Source: Phoronis australis (lineage: Eukaryota; Phoronida; Phoronidae). Taken from it: a DNA stretch of 64,000 nucleotides. The translations under genes were made by a program, and so were the position numbers. Below, one piece after another: positions 47,944 to 60,059 of this stretch (the first letter of the stretch is position 1; each line of letters starts with the position of its first letter). The stretch covers positions 759,119-823,118 of the forward strand of contig NMRA01000029.1 in the NCBI GenBank assembly GCA_002633005.1, written 5' to 3'. The notes under the pieces were generated by a model. That model was not told the DNA's origin. It did no database searches and saw only the letters and a list, made by a program, of their open reading frames with translations.

Positions 47944-50900
47944 CTAATTCACGTTGTGCATGTATAAGTTGGCGCACACACAGAGAAGTAGAATACAAAA
48001 TGAATTGTAGTATATGAGTGTCCTAAACTTGGGCTCTAAGTCTCCCTGCCTGTACCAGTAAATCTGAAAAAGAAATCCAGAAACTGACACAAGACACACT
48101 AACAGAATGCTTGGACCTGTTTTGCCAAAGGACGAAAGCGCAGTACACCTGGACGCCCTGTCTCACCAAGATCACTCTCAGGATTTAGGAACTCGTCTTA
48201 AAGTGGCATAATTACGGTATAATTGTTGGATGGGATACACTTCTTGACCTCTAAAACAATAAAATTATTTTTTTCCACAAGACATTAACTGAAATACAGG
48301 ACACTTAAAAAAGGGGAAAAAATCTCTGCCACTTATCAAGTGGGATTTATCTCCTCCAGCACAGCGTAAAAACTGCGACCGCGAGGATTGCTGGTTCGAT
48401 TTTGCGCTGCCATTCATCACAGTATATAATTGTTCTTTCCAATAATATCCCTTTTACTGTGATGAAACATGGATGCAATACAATAACCCAGGTTTTGCTA
48501 AAATTTACAATGCTTGGTCTGTCCCTTCTTGGTGTGACAGGGCCTTTCATTAACGACGACTCCAACAGACTGTTCTTTATGAGAGCTGCTAAGACTAACG
48601 AAAATTCAACACGTCCACTTTAGACTTGTCTAATCAACCATCTATGGAAACCATTCAATCAATGAACTGAATGCTAGCGAAAATAAAAACAAAAGATAAA
48701 GGTCGTCTTAGCTGTTACACTTATTGGAGATACAACGACCTTTGACAAAATGGTTCCTCGCAGAACTATTTTTACTTGATGACATGAGAAGTATTGAGGT
48801 TCATGAGGCATACATCCATTATATCAACAGGTCAGGAAAATGAGGACTACTTTCAGTTAAACCTTGGGCAGATTAACAGGCACCATTTTCAATTTATTCG
48901 CTGTAACATAAGGCTTTTTCATACTGACTTAACTCCAGTCTCAGCGGAGCATCGACGTTAACTGCGAAGTTAACTAAACCGCTCATACTACCTTCAGTAG
49001 TTGAGGAACGTCGAAGTAAATGGCAGGTGACGCTGTTGTCATCGAAGTAATCGCAAGGTAGTGCTGCATGCTAAGATTTTTTTTAATGTGACATTTTGCC
49101 ATGTGCTAATAGACATAGAAATTATTTTTAATTCGATTGGTGATTATTCGAGCAAACTGTAAGCAACTGTTAGAGACTACACTACCCTTAAATTGTTGAC
49201 GATAACAGTGGCAGCTGGCGGTAACTTCGATGGGACCGAAGTTGACCGATCATACTGCACCGCAGCGTCAACGCTGTGCAATTAAATCCACCTGTTAACT
49301 GCGATGTTAACTGGAGATGTTAACTTCGATCCAGGACCAAAGTTAAGCATTCATACTGACCGCAACTCTCCAAACCATCAACGCGTCAACGTTAGTATGA
49401 AAGGCCCAATAAAAAGAATTGGTCTTGTCCTCCTAGATCACAGAAGGACTACAGCGTCAGGAATTGTGCTTGTATGCTGTGCGGATGCATACTTTCAGAG
49501 ACCTAGTCCCCCTAAATACTGACACTAACCCTGTTCATTTTTGTAGCCTACGAGAAACATTACAGCATTAATATGGTATTCGTACATTATCTTAACTCCC
49601 ATGTTTGGCTCAAGATATTTACAAATTTTCACTTTTAAATGACCTGATGCTTGGCCTAGTGCCTAACCCAATTTATATGATCCGGACTTCCTTGAAAGTG
49701 TAAGTGTCTCTGAAAACGCCCATCTCCCAAGAATTTGTGCACATAACATGCTTACTAGCACAGTGACACATGCATGGTATACATATTTGCAAAATCAATG
49801 AACCTACCAGTAAAAGATGGGAAACACAGAGCAACACGATACAGCAGGCAAAGTACACATGAACCCCGTGTGGCGGCCAGGATGGAAATATGAAGGCACT
49901 AACAAGTGTAACCTGAAAACATATATAAAATTTAATTAATTTTCAAATCAAACATTGCCTGTAGGAAACTTCATCACGGCAAAATAAACCATAACATTTT
50001 ATGATAAAGTTACACACATCGCAGGTGGAAGTTAAAAAACAACGTGATATAGACAACACCACAATGTTCGTGTGTCCTCATCACCAGAACATGCACAAGT
50101 TACAGGATTTTTTCAAAGACCAGAAATCACCTCCACTTTGCGTAGGAACAACTTGACAACAATTTCAGAACCATCGGTAAGTGGTTTTGTTGACACTGGT
50201 GGTCATAAAACAAAATTGGCAGGTAAGGAAATCCAGCAATATAATGTTAATGACATTGTTATGTTAAGTAATAATACATCCTCCTTTGTATAGCATTAGG
50301 TTTAGTATTAAAACCGAGTGCTTGTCAAGCACACGGTAGTTCTCCATTTTACTTATGGTATACCAAGCAAAGTAAGCAGTATGTACACATTTGTCTGAGA
50401 AAAATCTCAACACTGGGAATTGAATCCCTGTTTTGTCAGTTTCAACTAGTGTACCCGGGGCACTCAACAATGTGTTCCTTCCTATGACCTTAAAACTTTG
50501 AGGTTAAAAACATAACAATTGACCGTTGACCCTGAAATGAACCAATTTCTTCTACATTTCAAATAAGTTGATCAGCGAAAAAGCATTCCTCAAAGCATTC
50601 TTGCTCAGAAAAATCAACAATCAAGGTGAGATGAATGTTTTGAAACAAGTGAGAATGGACGTTCATAATTCAACATTCACACTGTAGATGAAAGTTTTGA
50701 AAAAAGTGAGAATGGATGTTCATAATTCAAGAAAATTAAATTTAACAATATAATTTTTGTCAAAAATATAAGAAACATAAAAACATTACAAAAATTCACC
50801 TTATCTGCAAGTTTCAGATACCAAAATCAAAGAAAGAGCTCTTAATCCGAAAATTTTCACAAAATACTCTGATGATCATTATCATGCTTACTAAAACATT

Positions 50901-53900
50901 TTTATTACAAACATTTAAAAATAGCATGGAAATTACATGAAATAGTCAAAGTGCAACGTATGTTTTTCTTGTCTTTCAAAAACAAAACTGACAGCATAGC
51001 AAATCAACTGACACTTACTTCAAACACAGATAAACACCTAAAAATATGAATCAATGTTGCAAGAGTCTCAACACACAACTGAGCCAATAACAAGGGCAGT
51101 GCTGAGCGCTATGTGTGCCTACCGAGGCAGATGCAAGGGATGATCCGCACTAGAAACATTCAGACTAAAGAAAGCAATAATGGCAAACTTAAAATAGTCC
51201 CTAGTGGCACGTAGCAAAGCAAGTCAGCAATGCTTTCCTAATAGGAATGCAGTTTGTCACCTTCACCATGATTCTTCAAGCAGTTCGGAAGATAGACAGG
51301 TGGGCTTTAAAATTGGGCATATAAAAGGGCACAAGTGGGTTCAACACAGGTCAAGTCTATCCAAAACGGGCAGGTGCTGTCGACTGCGATTTTTTTCTTT
51401 TAGTTTGCCAAATTTAATGAACATCAATCAAAGGCAAATGCAACTTTAGAAAACCACAATTGCGACTATGGGCCACCAAAGTAGGCGTATTTGAACCTAA
51501 TTCCATGTAGGTTGTACTTTCCTCAATAGGAACACATGCTAAATATCACAGTGAAAATCAAGGAATATGATAGATATTGAGTAACGGGCAAAAAACAAAC
51601 TTGCTCCTTGGAGGTGGTACAGCTAGCAGACCCACCCAAGAATTCTCGACAACCTTGCTCTCCCCAGTCAGAACACTTATACTTATTTTTATAATGATCC
51701 TTACCAGATTTAAAAAAAAAAATAAAAATGACCACTGGGTAGCATGCAATACTATATACACAGTTCATGTCCAGTCTCTCTTCAACAGAAACCTACTTGT
51801 CGGAAAGTCGACATAGGTGGTTGTCATTCAAAGAAATGTACATGTACGGTGTAAAATGGAGTTTAGAAGATAACAGCAACAGAAGCAACCGACTAAACTG
51901 CAACTTAAGGGCGCCACAGTATTCCAATTAAAGCCATTTGGAAATTAACGTCAACACTATGTACTCTTCTTTATCTGATAATTTTCAGAGGTGGACACCA
52001 AAAATAAAACTGAAATTGTCACATTAAGGAGGCAGAGTAGTCAGATCCATCAAAAATTTGCTCAGGCTGTCACATCCATGATATAGCAGCATGTCTTCAA
52101 AATGTCATGGTAACATCCATCAAGGGGTTTTGGACATACAGCAGTAGACAAGATGGTCCAATGGGTATGGTGGCACAATGAGCCCACATACATTTAATTA
52201 TGTGGACAAATAAACATGAAGTGCCTTAGGTCACACTTATCAGAAACATACTACATCATTGATCCATCACAGCATGGTGTACAACACATATGAAAGGGTG
52301 ACAGAATAAATAAATCAAGAATCATTGTTTAACATTATTCTCCATGAAGCCAACCTTTGACACAAGCCATACAATGAACACATTCTTCTTGTATAACAGG
52401 TACACACACAACAGAACATCTCAAGGTCACTAAACACAGATGTGGGTACTACAGAGCATCCAGAGTACAAAGCCTCAAACACTCAGTTGAGTCTCATGGG
52501 ACATTTTGGTTCAAGACACAATATGGCGAACGGATGAAACTTTATTTTCTTGTTTTTCCATAAAAGATATGTAACAACAAACTATGCTTCAGCGCTTTCA
52601 AGTTGGGCATCATCAACTATCAGAAAACGTGGACATTCACAACGTTGGAAGACCTCGAGAAAACGAAAATTATGAAAACTAGGCAATTACAGTTATCGGA
52701 ATCTGGTGAAATGTTACAATAAGTAAATGAGTGCAAAATCCTTATCACCTCGCAAATCAAATACAAATCTGAGCAAAATCAGACACACACTATTCCAACC
52801 AGAAGTTGTACATGAGTTTTAAGTCAAAGCTTGAAGTTGTGTTGTTGAAACACCTGTCTACACACTAAAATGGGTCGAAAATGACAGTCAATAGGGCCGT
52901 CCCGGATTGCACAGCAACAGAACTCTCCATTGCCCCATAGATAAGAAAGTGCGTGACCTCGTTTTGGAAATCAGGCACATTTTCATGCCTCTCATTGATG
53001 TCGGGAAGGCGAAGAATTTGAGATCAGGCATCCATGGGTATTTGTCCAGTTTATCAAACTTTCTCACGTCGGAGTTGCAGTTCACAGCACAGCAGTAATA
53101 CTTTGTTGGCATTAGAAGAACGAATAGAGTAATACAATGGAGAAAAACTTGTAAAGAATCAGACAACAACAAAAAAACACGTGAAACTCAAGTGACATGA
53201 AAACGAGGCAGCAAATGTGCCCAATGGATGTTTAGGGCATTGTGGGTAAATACAGCGAGATCTGAGTGTCTCTGGTCCTATTACACAAAAAGTCTATGTT
53301 TACACAATGCTATAAGTGTACTTACAATTACAGCAATGGAGGTGATTATTCCAAACACAAGGTTGATGACACGGTCCTGAAAACAGAGAAGAGTTGGGGA
53401 CTAAATAACTATACAACTGTTCTTGATGCAGAGCAGATTTGTAACAACACATGCCTTTAAGTAACATAAGAACAAAATACAGTTATGTTACACAAGGAAA
53501 AGCCAATATTTCCATGATATTCAAGATTAAAAATATCACAAGGTCCATTTTTGAAACACTTAGCCTATATTGGCCAATCGACCAAAAGGACCTCAAATCT
53601 ATTGGTAAATTCAGAAGACTCTTTTATACAACTCATTAATTGGGACACATGACCACGTCTTTTTGGTATAATGTTGGAAAAAGAAAGGTACTATCATTGC
53701 AAAACAAGCATACCGATGAATAACATGAAAATATATCCCAAAAACCTTCACATTCTGATTGCAATGACTCACTTGGTTTCAGAACAGACACAGTGACAAA
53801 ATAACCCACAGAACAAGGGTGATAAGAAGTGCAATACTCAAAGAAAACAATCAGTGCTTTGGCACCGTATCATGTAAATTATATGATGGAAAATACAGTT

Positions 53901-56900
53901 GTAAATTATACATCAGTTCAAAGACAATAGCATAATACATGAGCAATGACTATGGATATAGTGGACCCACATTACGCATAACCGTGTCGATGCTGATTTA
54001 TTCCAAAATATTGATCTACGAACTCCGGCCATTACTGAACTAACACGACTTGTGTGCACGAAAAATGCACTTATAAGGCAACGTTTCCAACAGAGGCAAA
54101 CAAGCATCATGGAATGATTAAATCAAAGAGTAATAGAGAATCCTACGCTCGTCTCGGATTTATGACATGGGCAAAACTTCTGGGAATTTTCGTCAAAATC
54201 TTGAGGATTGCTGAGGGACTTTGACGAAATTTCCAAGAGGCTTTGCCTATGTCATCAATCTGAGACGAGTGTAGGATTTGTTTTCTCACATGAACCGTAA
54301 AAACGATCTTTTTTGCCAAAGAACTTGACGTGACCAAAAGTTTGAACCACATGACACAACTTTTGAAAAAACACACTTGCGCAATGTTAAGTAATTCTTT
54401 CACTTTTTGTTAGTAGTTTCATTTTAAGCTGAACAAATGTAAATTGCATTCATCTTTCGCAGCAAATTTTCAAGTTAGAATCTATTATATAGTCTTTGAA
54501 GTTGTAATACCAAAACTACAAAATGTTTATAAATAACAGTCTGCAACTAGCAAGGCTTCCCCATGCATGAGCACTGAATTGACCTCGAGACAGCACAGCT
54601 AGGCAGTCTTTCTTGAGTTGGGCTCATCTCCATTTGAATGACCGTGGATATGGAATTTGCTGCCGAAGATGGGTCTGTTGAAGAAGTTGTTTGCATGTCC
54701 TTCCGACTGAGAGTAAGTACAGTTGCGACACCCGATTTGTCAATCATAACCTTGTCACCATTTCAGAATTCCGGCGTTATTTGGTTGGCGCGCATTTGGT
54801 TGTTTTAGTGTTTTGCAGACGATAAAATGTAAGGCGTATAAATTTCTACTTTGTGATTCGCCCATGCAATATCAAAAAAATTCATACTCGGTGTTATTAA
54901 CTAGTCGTGTCGTAACACATTCCAGGTGACATGTGAGAAATTCTAAAACAAATTGACATTTATCAACATAGGAAGATCACTGATACACTAAGTAAATTGC
55001 TTTGTTTCGTTGGTTGCCCCTCAGATTTTTCCGTTTCTGAAGAAAACTTAACCTTTGTGCAAAAGGGCCCTTCAGTAGAAAAAGGTTCATACCATGAAGT
55101 TAATGAAGCTTAATAAGAGCATGGAGAGGTCTCCAGTGCCTGGAAGAGAGTACCTAGTGGGGCCCCCGCCCCCTAGTACCTAGAGGGGCCCCCAGTACCT
55201 AGAGGGGCCCCCAGTATCTAGAGGGGCCCCCAGTACCTAGAGGGGCCCCCCAGTACCTAGAGGGGCCCCCAGTACCTAGAGGGGCCCCCAGTACCTAGAG
55301 GGGCCTCCAGTGCCTAGAGGGGCCCCCAGTGCCTAGAAGGGCCCCCAGTACCTAGAGGGACCCCCAGTGCCTAGAGGGGGCCCCCAGTGCCTGGAGGAAC
55401 CCAGTGCCAGACTTCCCATCAAATTAGTATACTTTTCATGCCAGTGTTCCTCATTATGTGAACAAAGAATGTATCAAATGGAGTTCATTGGTTGCTTCAA
55501 TTGTAGGAATTTCACCTACGCTACCTTGACCTAATGCAGTTTGAAGTTTACAATTTTGGCTTGACCTTAATAGCGAGATGTTGGCATTCAAGTTTTAACA
55601 TTAAAATCATTGAAAGCCAATTGATTGTTTTATATTGCTATTGAGGTGGAAACTGGTTGTAATCAGTTGAATGATTCTGATAGCGCTGATAAAATCACGC
55701 CATAACAGTGTCATATGAAAATAAGGTCAAGATAGGAGATGTCATGGCCTTGGACTGACTATCTGTCAAATCACATGGTTTGTCTTGTGATCACCCAATG
55801 TCTGTCATAACAACAATGCCAATTATCTAACCCAGGTATCAGTAATTACCAGGTGACTCTGATAGCCAATTAAGATAGAAAGATACTGGTGCATTTCCCC
55901 CTTTGAAAGATTATGAGGGTATTAACTGTCACTATTTCAAAGACCTGTGATTGATAATTTTTCAGAATGTTTCTTTTCATGTACAGCATTCAGAATTCAA
56001 TGGAAATCATGCAAGCAACGAAAATCCGGCATTTGGTTAATTCCCAACATCCCAACCCTACAGATCAACGAGACACTCTGAGTATTTAACAGGAAAGTTA
56101 AAGACACAATATCATTTTCACAAATATCATTTTTTTTCTGGCAGGTTGTTTATTGTTGATATGTTGGGCCCCCATAAAACCACAACCAACTGTTCTGATT
56201 ATGATAAAAAAGATGTACTTTTGACAACACGAAAATTGAATAACTCCAATGAATCTGCAGAGATGTGCAATAATTCGTTTTTGTAATGACAAGCTTTCAA
56301 AAATGCTTGAGTTTTCGGTGAGTTTTTCAAGAATGGGGGGAGTTGGAAGTTCGACAAACCACAATATCTAAATGACAGATGTTGAAGGTAGTGCTGCAAA
56401 TCACAAACCAGAGCCAATTTGTCATGCCTGGACTGGTTCCTTACCCAATCTACTTATGGAATAGTATGAGCCTCACTATGGCAATGTAAAACTGCAACGA
56501 CACATTGCAGTCAAAATAGTTATGGTCAAAAAAGTCTAGAGAACTGACTTTCATAGTAAGACACGGCTTGCTCAAACGCTGGTTGGAATGGACACTGTCT
56601 CGCTAAGTACAGAAATTGATGTTAAAGTGAATCTTTCTATGGATACTTGTCAAATAGACGTGTGACACCGGCTTCAATACAACTCCAAATTACATGTTTG
56701 TATACCCACATGAGGTTCACCTGAAAACTAATAAGTTGGTACACATCCTGGAAAAGCTGTGTGACAAATCATATACATGTGTACAAACTACTGGGCTTAG
56801 TCAGCTGTTATATCTGAAACAGCTGCGCTGCACATTTTTCAAAGCATAAATCAATAATGTTTAAATTTGTTTGATCCGACAAATAAGATACACCAACCTC

Positions 56901-58835
56901 AGAAAGCTACTAGCAAAAACGTTTTCCTTGTACTATGTACAATATTTAAAATCCATCTCGCAAAATAACAACTGTGACAATTCAAATGAATACTTAAAGT
57001 AATTATTAAGTACTGCTTAAGTAGATTAAAAAGGTCAACTTCAAAGTAACATAAAATAAGAACATTAATAGTTTTATTACACTTGCTATAAACAGACGTT
57101 CTGTCTTAAAGAAGCAAACTTTTGATTTAGACAACTTACTGCAGCTATAAAATTGTGCTCAACTTGTTCCTTACTAAGGATGAGAATGACACGCGAATTG
57201 TAGAGCCTGACAACAAGCAATAACGAACTGTCAGCTCAAAGCAACTGGAAACATGTCCAATTTGACATTAAAAGGAATAATTTGAGAACAAAAGCTCTAA
57301 ATTAACATTTGTTTCAAGGCAAATGTTTATACTTGCTTCAAGTAAAGAAAAACACAGTTCTGTTCGGAAGACAGTTTTTATCAGAATTCTCCACTAACTA
57401 GAAGCTAAAATGGATAGGATGCATGCTGTTCCAGCCAAAACTAAAACTCAGGACCTCGTACTTCAAAGCCACATGTCTTATTCCGCCGTCTAAAGAGCAG
57501 GTCGAATGATTAAAACAAACATGAATTTTACTACACTCACTGCCGATTCCTCACCCTAGCTAAAACACCGTCACATCAAAATGCACCAATTGAACTGCTA
57601 ATTTATCACAATTTCCTCATTACATTGAGGTCACTAGATGAAAACTAATTATAAGTACAACTGTTAGGATTGTAAAATTGATGTGAGTTAACTATGATGA
57701 GACACTTCTTGTTTATGTTTAAGTAAGTCAAATTTGTCAATTTACTAGCTGCATCAGTCACTAATATTTACTCTTATTTTCATGTTTAGTATGACGTCAA
57801 ATTGTGAAATTTGACATTGCAGACTATTAATCAAAACTATTGTACAAAAAATCAACACAAAATCAACATTTTTTGAAATAAAGTATTGTGCTATTTGAAA
57901 TCAAAAATATTATTCAAATCATAATGTTTCACTAATTTAGTCACAAGACGATTGTAGTTTTCTGGTAGCAAACTGTGCCCAACTCCCTTTCCTTGCTTTC
58001 ATGAGTCTTGCAATGGTTTTAGTGCATCTTAAAATTAAATAAAAAATGTCAACGCTGTCCATTCTGCAAAACGAGATATCCCAAAGTAATATTAGTCATA
58101 TTACCTAACCAGCACTCAATATACCTTCAACTTGTGTGGTCTAGCTTTAACTATGAAAATAAGTTTCACCTGGCTATACATCGAGAACTATGTACATGAA
58201 CGCTCCATAACAAAAATGTGGAAACTTCTGAAAATTACTGCAGTGCCATTACGCTAAATCATCGTGAGAGACCGTCCGGAGTTGGTATATGGTGCAACTG
58301 TGGGCGGTCTGGGCTCAACAGAAAAGCACAGCTCTACTGCAAGTCTACACCAATGTGATAAACGAGAGTAGTAGTACTTGCTGCGTCAGCTGCAGGTATC
58401 ATTATCTCATTTATGACACACAAGGTGTGACAGGGCAAAGCCTTTTCAAATTAGTCTAAGTAAGCCAGTGGAGTGTGAAACGCCTGAAGTCGCTGTCAAG
58501 TCTTCACAACAATTGCATGTATGCGGAGCATGCAAGTTTTAACTTAAGAACTTCAACACAATGCAATAAAGAAGAAATTCATTGTTGTAAAACAAAAAAT
58601 TTCATTTTCTTGGTGTGGTTTACAACTTCCTCATGATAGCAGTTACGTCAAATTTCTCAACACCACTATCCTGGATATGGCTATGTCTATGCCATGCCAT
58701 GGTGAGTATGGTGGAAATGTTACTTACCCGACGACTATACTCTCCAAATAAAGGCCTCCCAGTGTCATAATAACTCCCACTAGGGACTGTGCCATTTCCA
58801 TGCTCTCCAATGATGGGATTCCTTTCAGATGCCAT
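47944..58835 (-). CDS. TMEM243: Transmembrane protein 243
   Basis: Four minus-strand exons, all phase 0: 58835-58728, 53376-53326, 49912-49808, 48063-47944. The product is 127 aa (human 118). Exon 1 gives MASERNPIIGEHGNG and the family motif RPLFGEYSRR. Exon 2 gives DRVINLVFGIITSIAVI, the first membrane segment, completed by exon 3 (VTLVSAFIFPSW). Exon 3 also holds a second hydrophobic segment (VYFACCIVLLCVSHLLL). Exon 4 starts IYWYRQGDLEPKF, almost identical to vertebrate TMEM243, then a third hydrophobic segment ending CVCANLYMHNVN. The biochemical role is unknown; the human gene (C7orf23) was named for association with taxol and MDR1 drug resistance. Introns are large (3.4-5.4 kb, 1.7 kb for the last) and carry repeats. 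It lies tail-to-tail with DMTF1 and head-to-head with the gene starting near 59.69 kb. Confidence 0.93.
48912..49406. mobile_element. Candidate ~495-bp TIR element in TMEM243 intron 3
   Basis: The left end is GGCTTTTTCATACTGACTTA. The right end in reverse complement is GGGCCTTTCATACTAACGTT. Inside both ends GTTAACT/AGTTAAC motifs recur in opposite orientations (GACGTTAACTGCGAAGTTAA on the left, CTGTTAACTGCGATGTTAAC on the right). No clear target duplication and no coding frame. Confidence 0.55.
52889..53112 (-). pseudogene. THAP-domain-like fragment
   Basis: The minus-strand frame starts MPTKYYCCAVNCNSD, then YPWMPDLKFFAFPTSMRG. This resembles the start of a THAP zinc finger: M-P at the N-terminus, C-x(2-4)-C, an aromatic FF-x-FP motif. 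The later C-x2-H pair is not found in frame. A long second frame (DINERHENVPDFQNE then THFLIYGAM) opens from the same region, suggesting a frameshift. THAP domains occur in P-element-type transposases and host regulators. It lies in TMEM243 intron 2 and is probably a transposon remnant. Confidence 0.35.
55151..55408. repeat. GC-rich minisatellite, ~13 units of AGAGGGGCCCCCAGTACCT
   Basis: A 19-bp unit (TACCTAGAGGGGCCCCCAG, with G for A and TATC variants) repeats about 13 times with small length changes. Each unit contains the self-complementary GGGGCCCC. It is sharply GC-rich against AT-rich flanks, inside TMEM243 intron 1. Confidence 0.92.
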
Positions 58836-59658
58836 TTCCAGTTCAAGGCTTCACCTTCTTTTCGGGAAGCCCAGTCAACGGGTTTGTGAATTCCAACGAC
58901 TCTCACCACCGACGATTACGCCGTTATGAGAACCTCAAACCGTTTGAAAAAGTTTTCACAAATCCAAATACAAGAACAGAATAGACGTCAGTCTATGGCT
59001 GTAACATTCGTGTACGACTTTAGCCTGCCAAATACTCCCACGCTATTCCAGACACATCCATGCAATCATTAGACGAATGTGAGCTTGAGTTGAGGGCCCT
59101 TGCTCCGCTACTCGCTAGTTCCGCGACGTACCATCCGTAGACGTAGACCGCAACTCACGCGTTTTGCGGACAGTCTGTAATGAATTCACCGGAGAAACTG
59201 CATACTCACTCAATTACTCTATAGAAGAACTGCGTGTTAGATGAAACGAGACGAATATGAAAGCGCGAAATTGTGTAGACTGAGTTTAGTCTCTTGTTTC
59301 AGTTTTCCATTCGACCCAGTTGAAGTAGTCAACTCTTATTTTCACGAAAGACGCCGCTCCAGTCGGCCAGCCAACCGAAGCGACGTCTTTCGACAAAATA
59401 ATTACTCTCGTATAATTCTTTTTTGTTGTTGTTGTTGTTGTTTAAAATTTTTTTTCTTAAAATTTTTTATTTTTTTTTATATTTTAATGTATATTATTAG
59501 TTATTTATATATAAACAACTAATATATTGCTTGTTTAATGTTTGCGTTTGAGGCTAAAAAAGTTCAGTTGAAAACGGACATGTTCTAAAAATAGATCTAC
59601 CTGCGCGCGCACTTGGTGTTTCACCACAACGTTGAAATCGGCTTGTAAAATTGTAGGC
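58836..59658. promoter_or_regulatory. Bidirectional spacer between TMEM243 and the downstream unknown gene
   Basis: TMEM243 (minus) and the gene at ~59.69 kb (plus) start about 0.85 kb apart, head-to-head. The left half is more GC-rich and probably holds the TMEM243 promoter and 5' UTR. The right part has an extremely AT-rich low-complexity tract (59417-59520), including a TTG repeat. No other gene is seen. Confidence 0.45.
59417..59520. repeat. TTG repeat and T/A-rich low-complexity tract
   Basis: TTGTTGTTGTTGTTGTT is followed by long T and A runs with hardly any G or C. It lies in the TMEM243 upstream spacer. Confidence 0.8.
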
Positions 59659-59667
59659 TATATAAAG
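59659..59667 (+). promoter_or_regulatory. TATA box (TATATAAAG)
   Basis: TATATAAAG is followed about 30 bases later by the start of what looks like a non-coding first exon that ends at 59747 (TTGTTG before GTAAGT). The ATG at 59676 lies too close to the TATA box to be in the transcript and its frame does not continue into the next exon. Confidence 0.5.
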
Positions 59668-60059
59668 CGGTTAAAATGCTGCTTCAGGAGAGCCAGAACA
59701 AGATCTTTGAAGGTTTGAAGGGAAAAGAACATAGATTGAATTTGTTGGTAAGTTAGAAAATTGTCGTTCTTTTGCAAATTGTCCTGTATTTAGTCAGAAT
59801 TTGTCTGGTTGGCTTACGGTTTCTTCCTCAGTCTCTTGGCCTTGGGATTCCCTTCAGGATTCACATGAAAAGTCGATGCCGATGGCAATAAAATATATGT
59901 GATCACCAATCGCTTGGGCGCTGCAGAAATGCAAATGGGACGTTGGGTTTTATATTGTCCGAAATCTCTATGTTTCTTCGTCGCATCTTTCCACTTCATT
60001 AAATCACCTTTTTCTGCATTTACTTGCAATGCATTTTAGAACTCAGAAACTGCAGCAAC

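Noticed and set aside
59676-59747. ATG-initiated frame MLLQESQNKIFEGLKG at the first exon of the unknown gene
   Set aside because: It starts only 9 bases after the TATA box, upstream of the likely transcription start. Joined to the next exon it meets a stop after about 22 codons.
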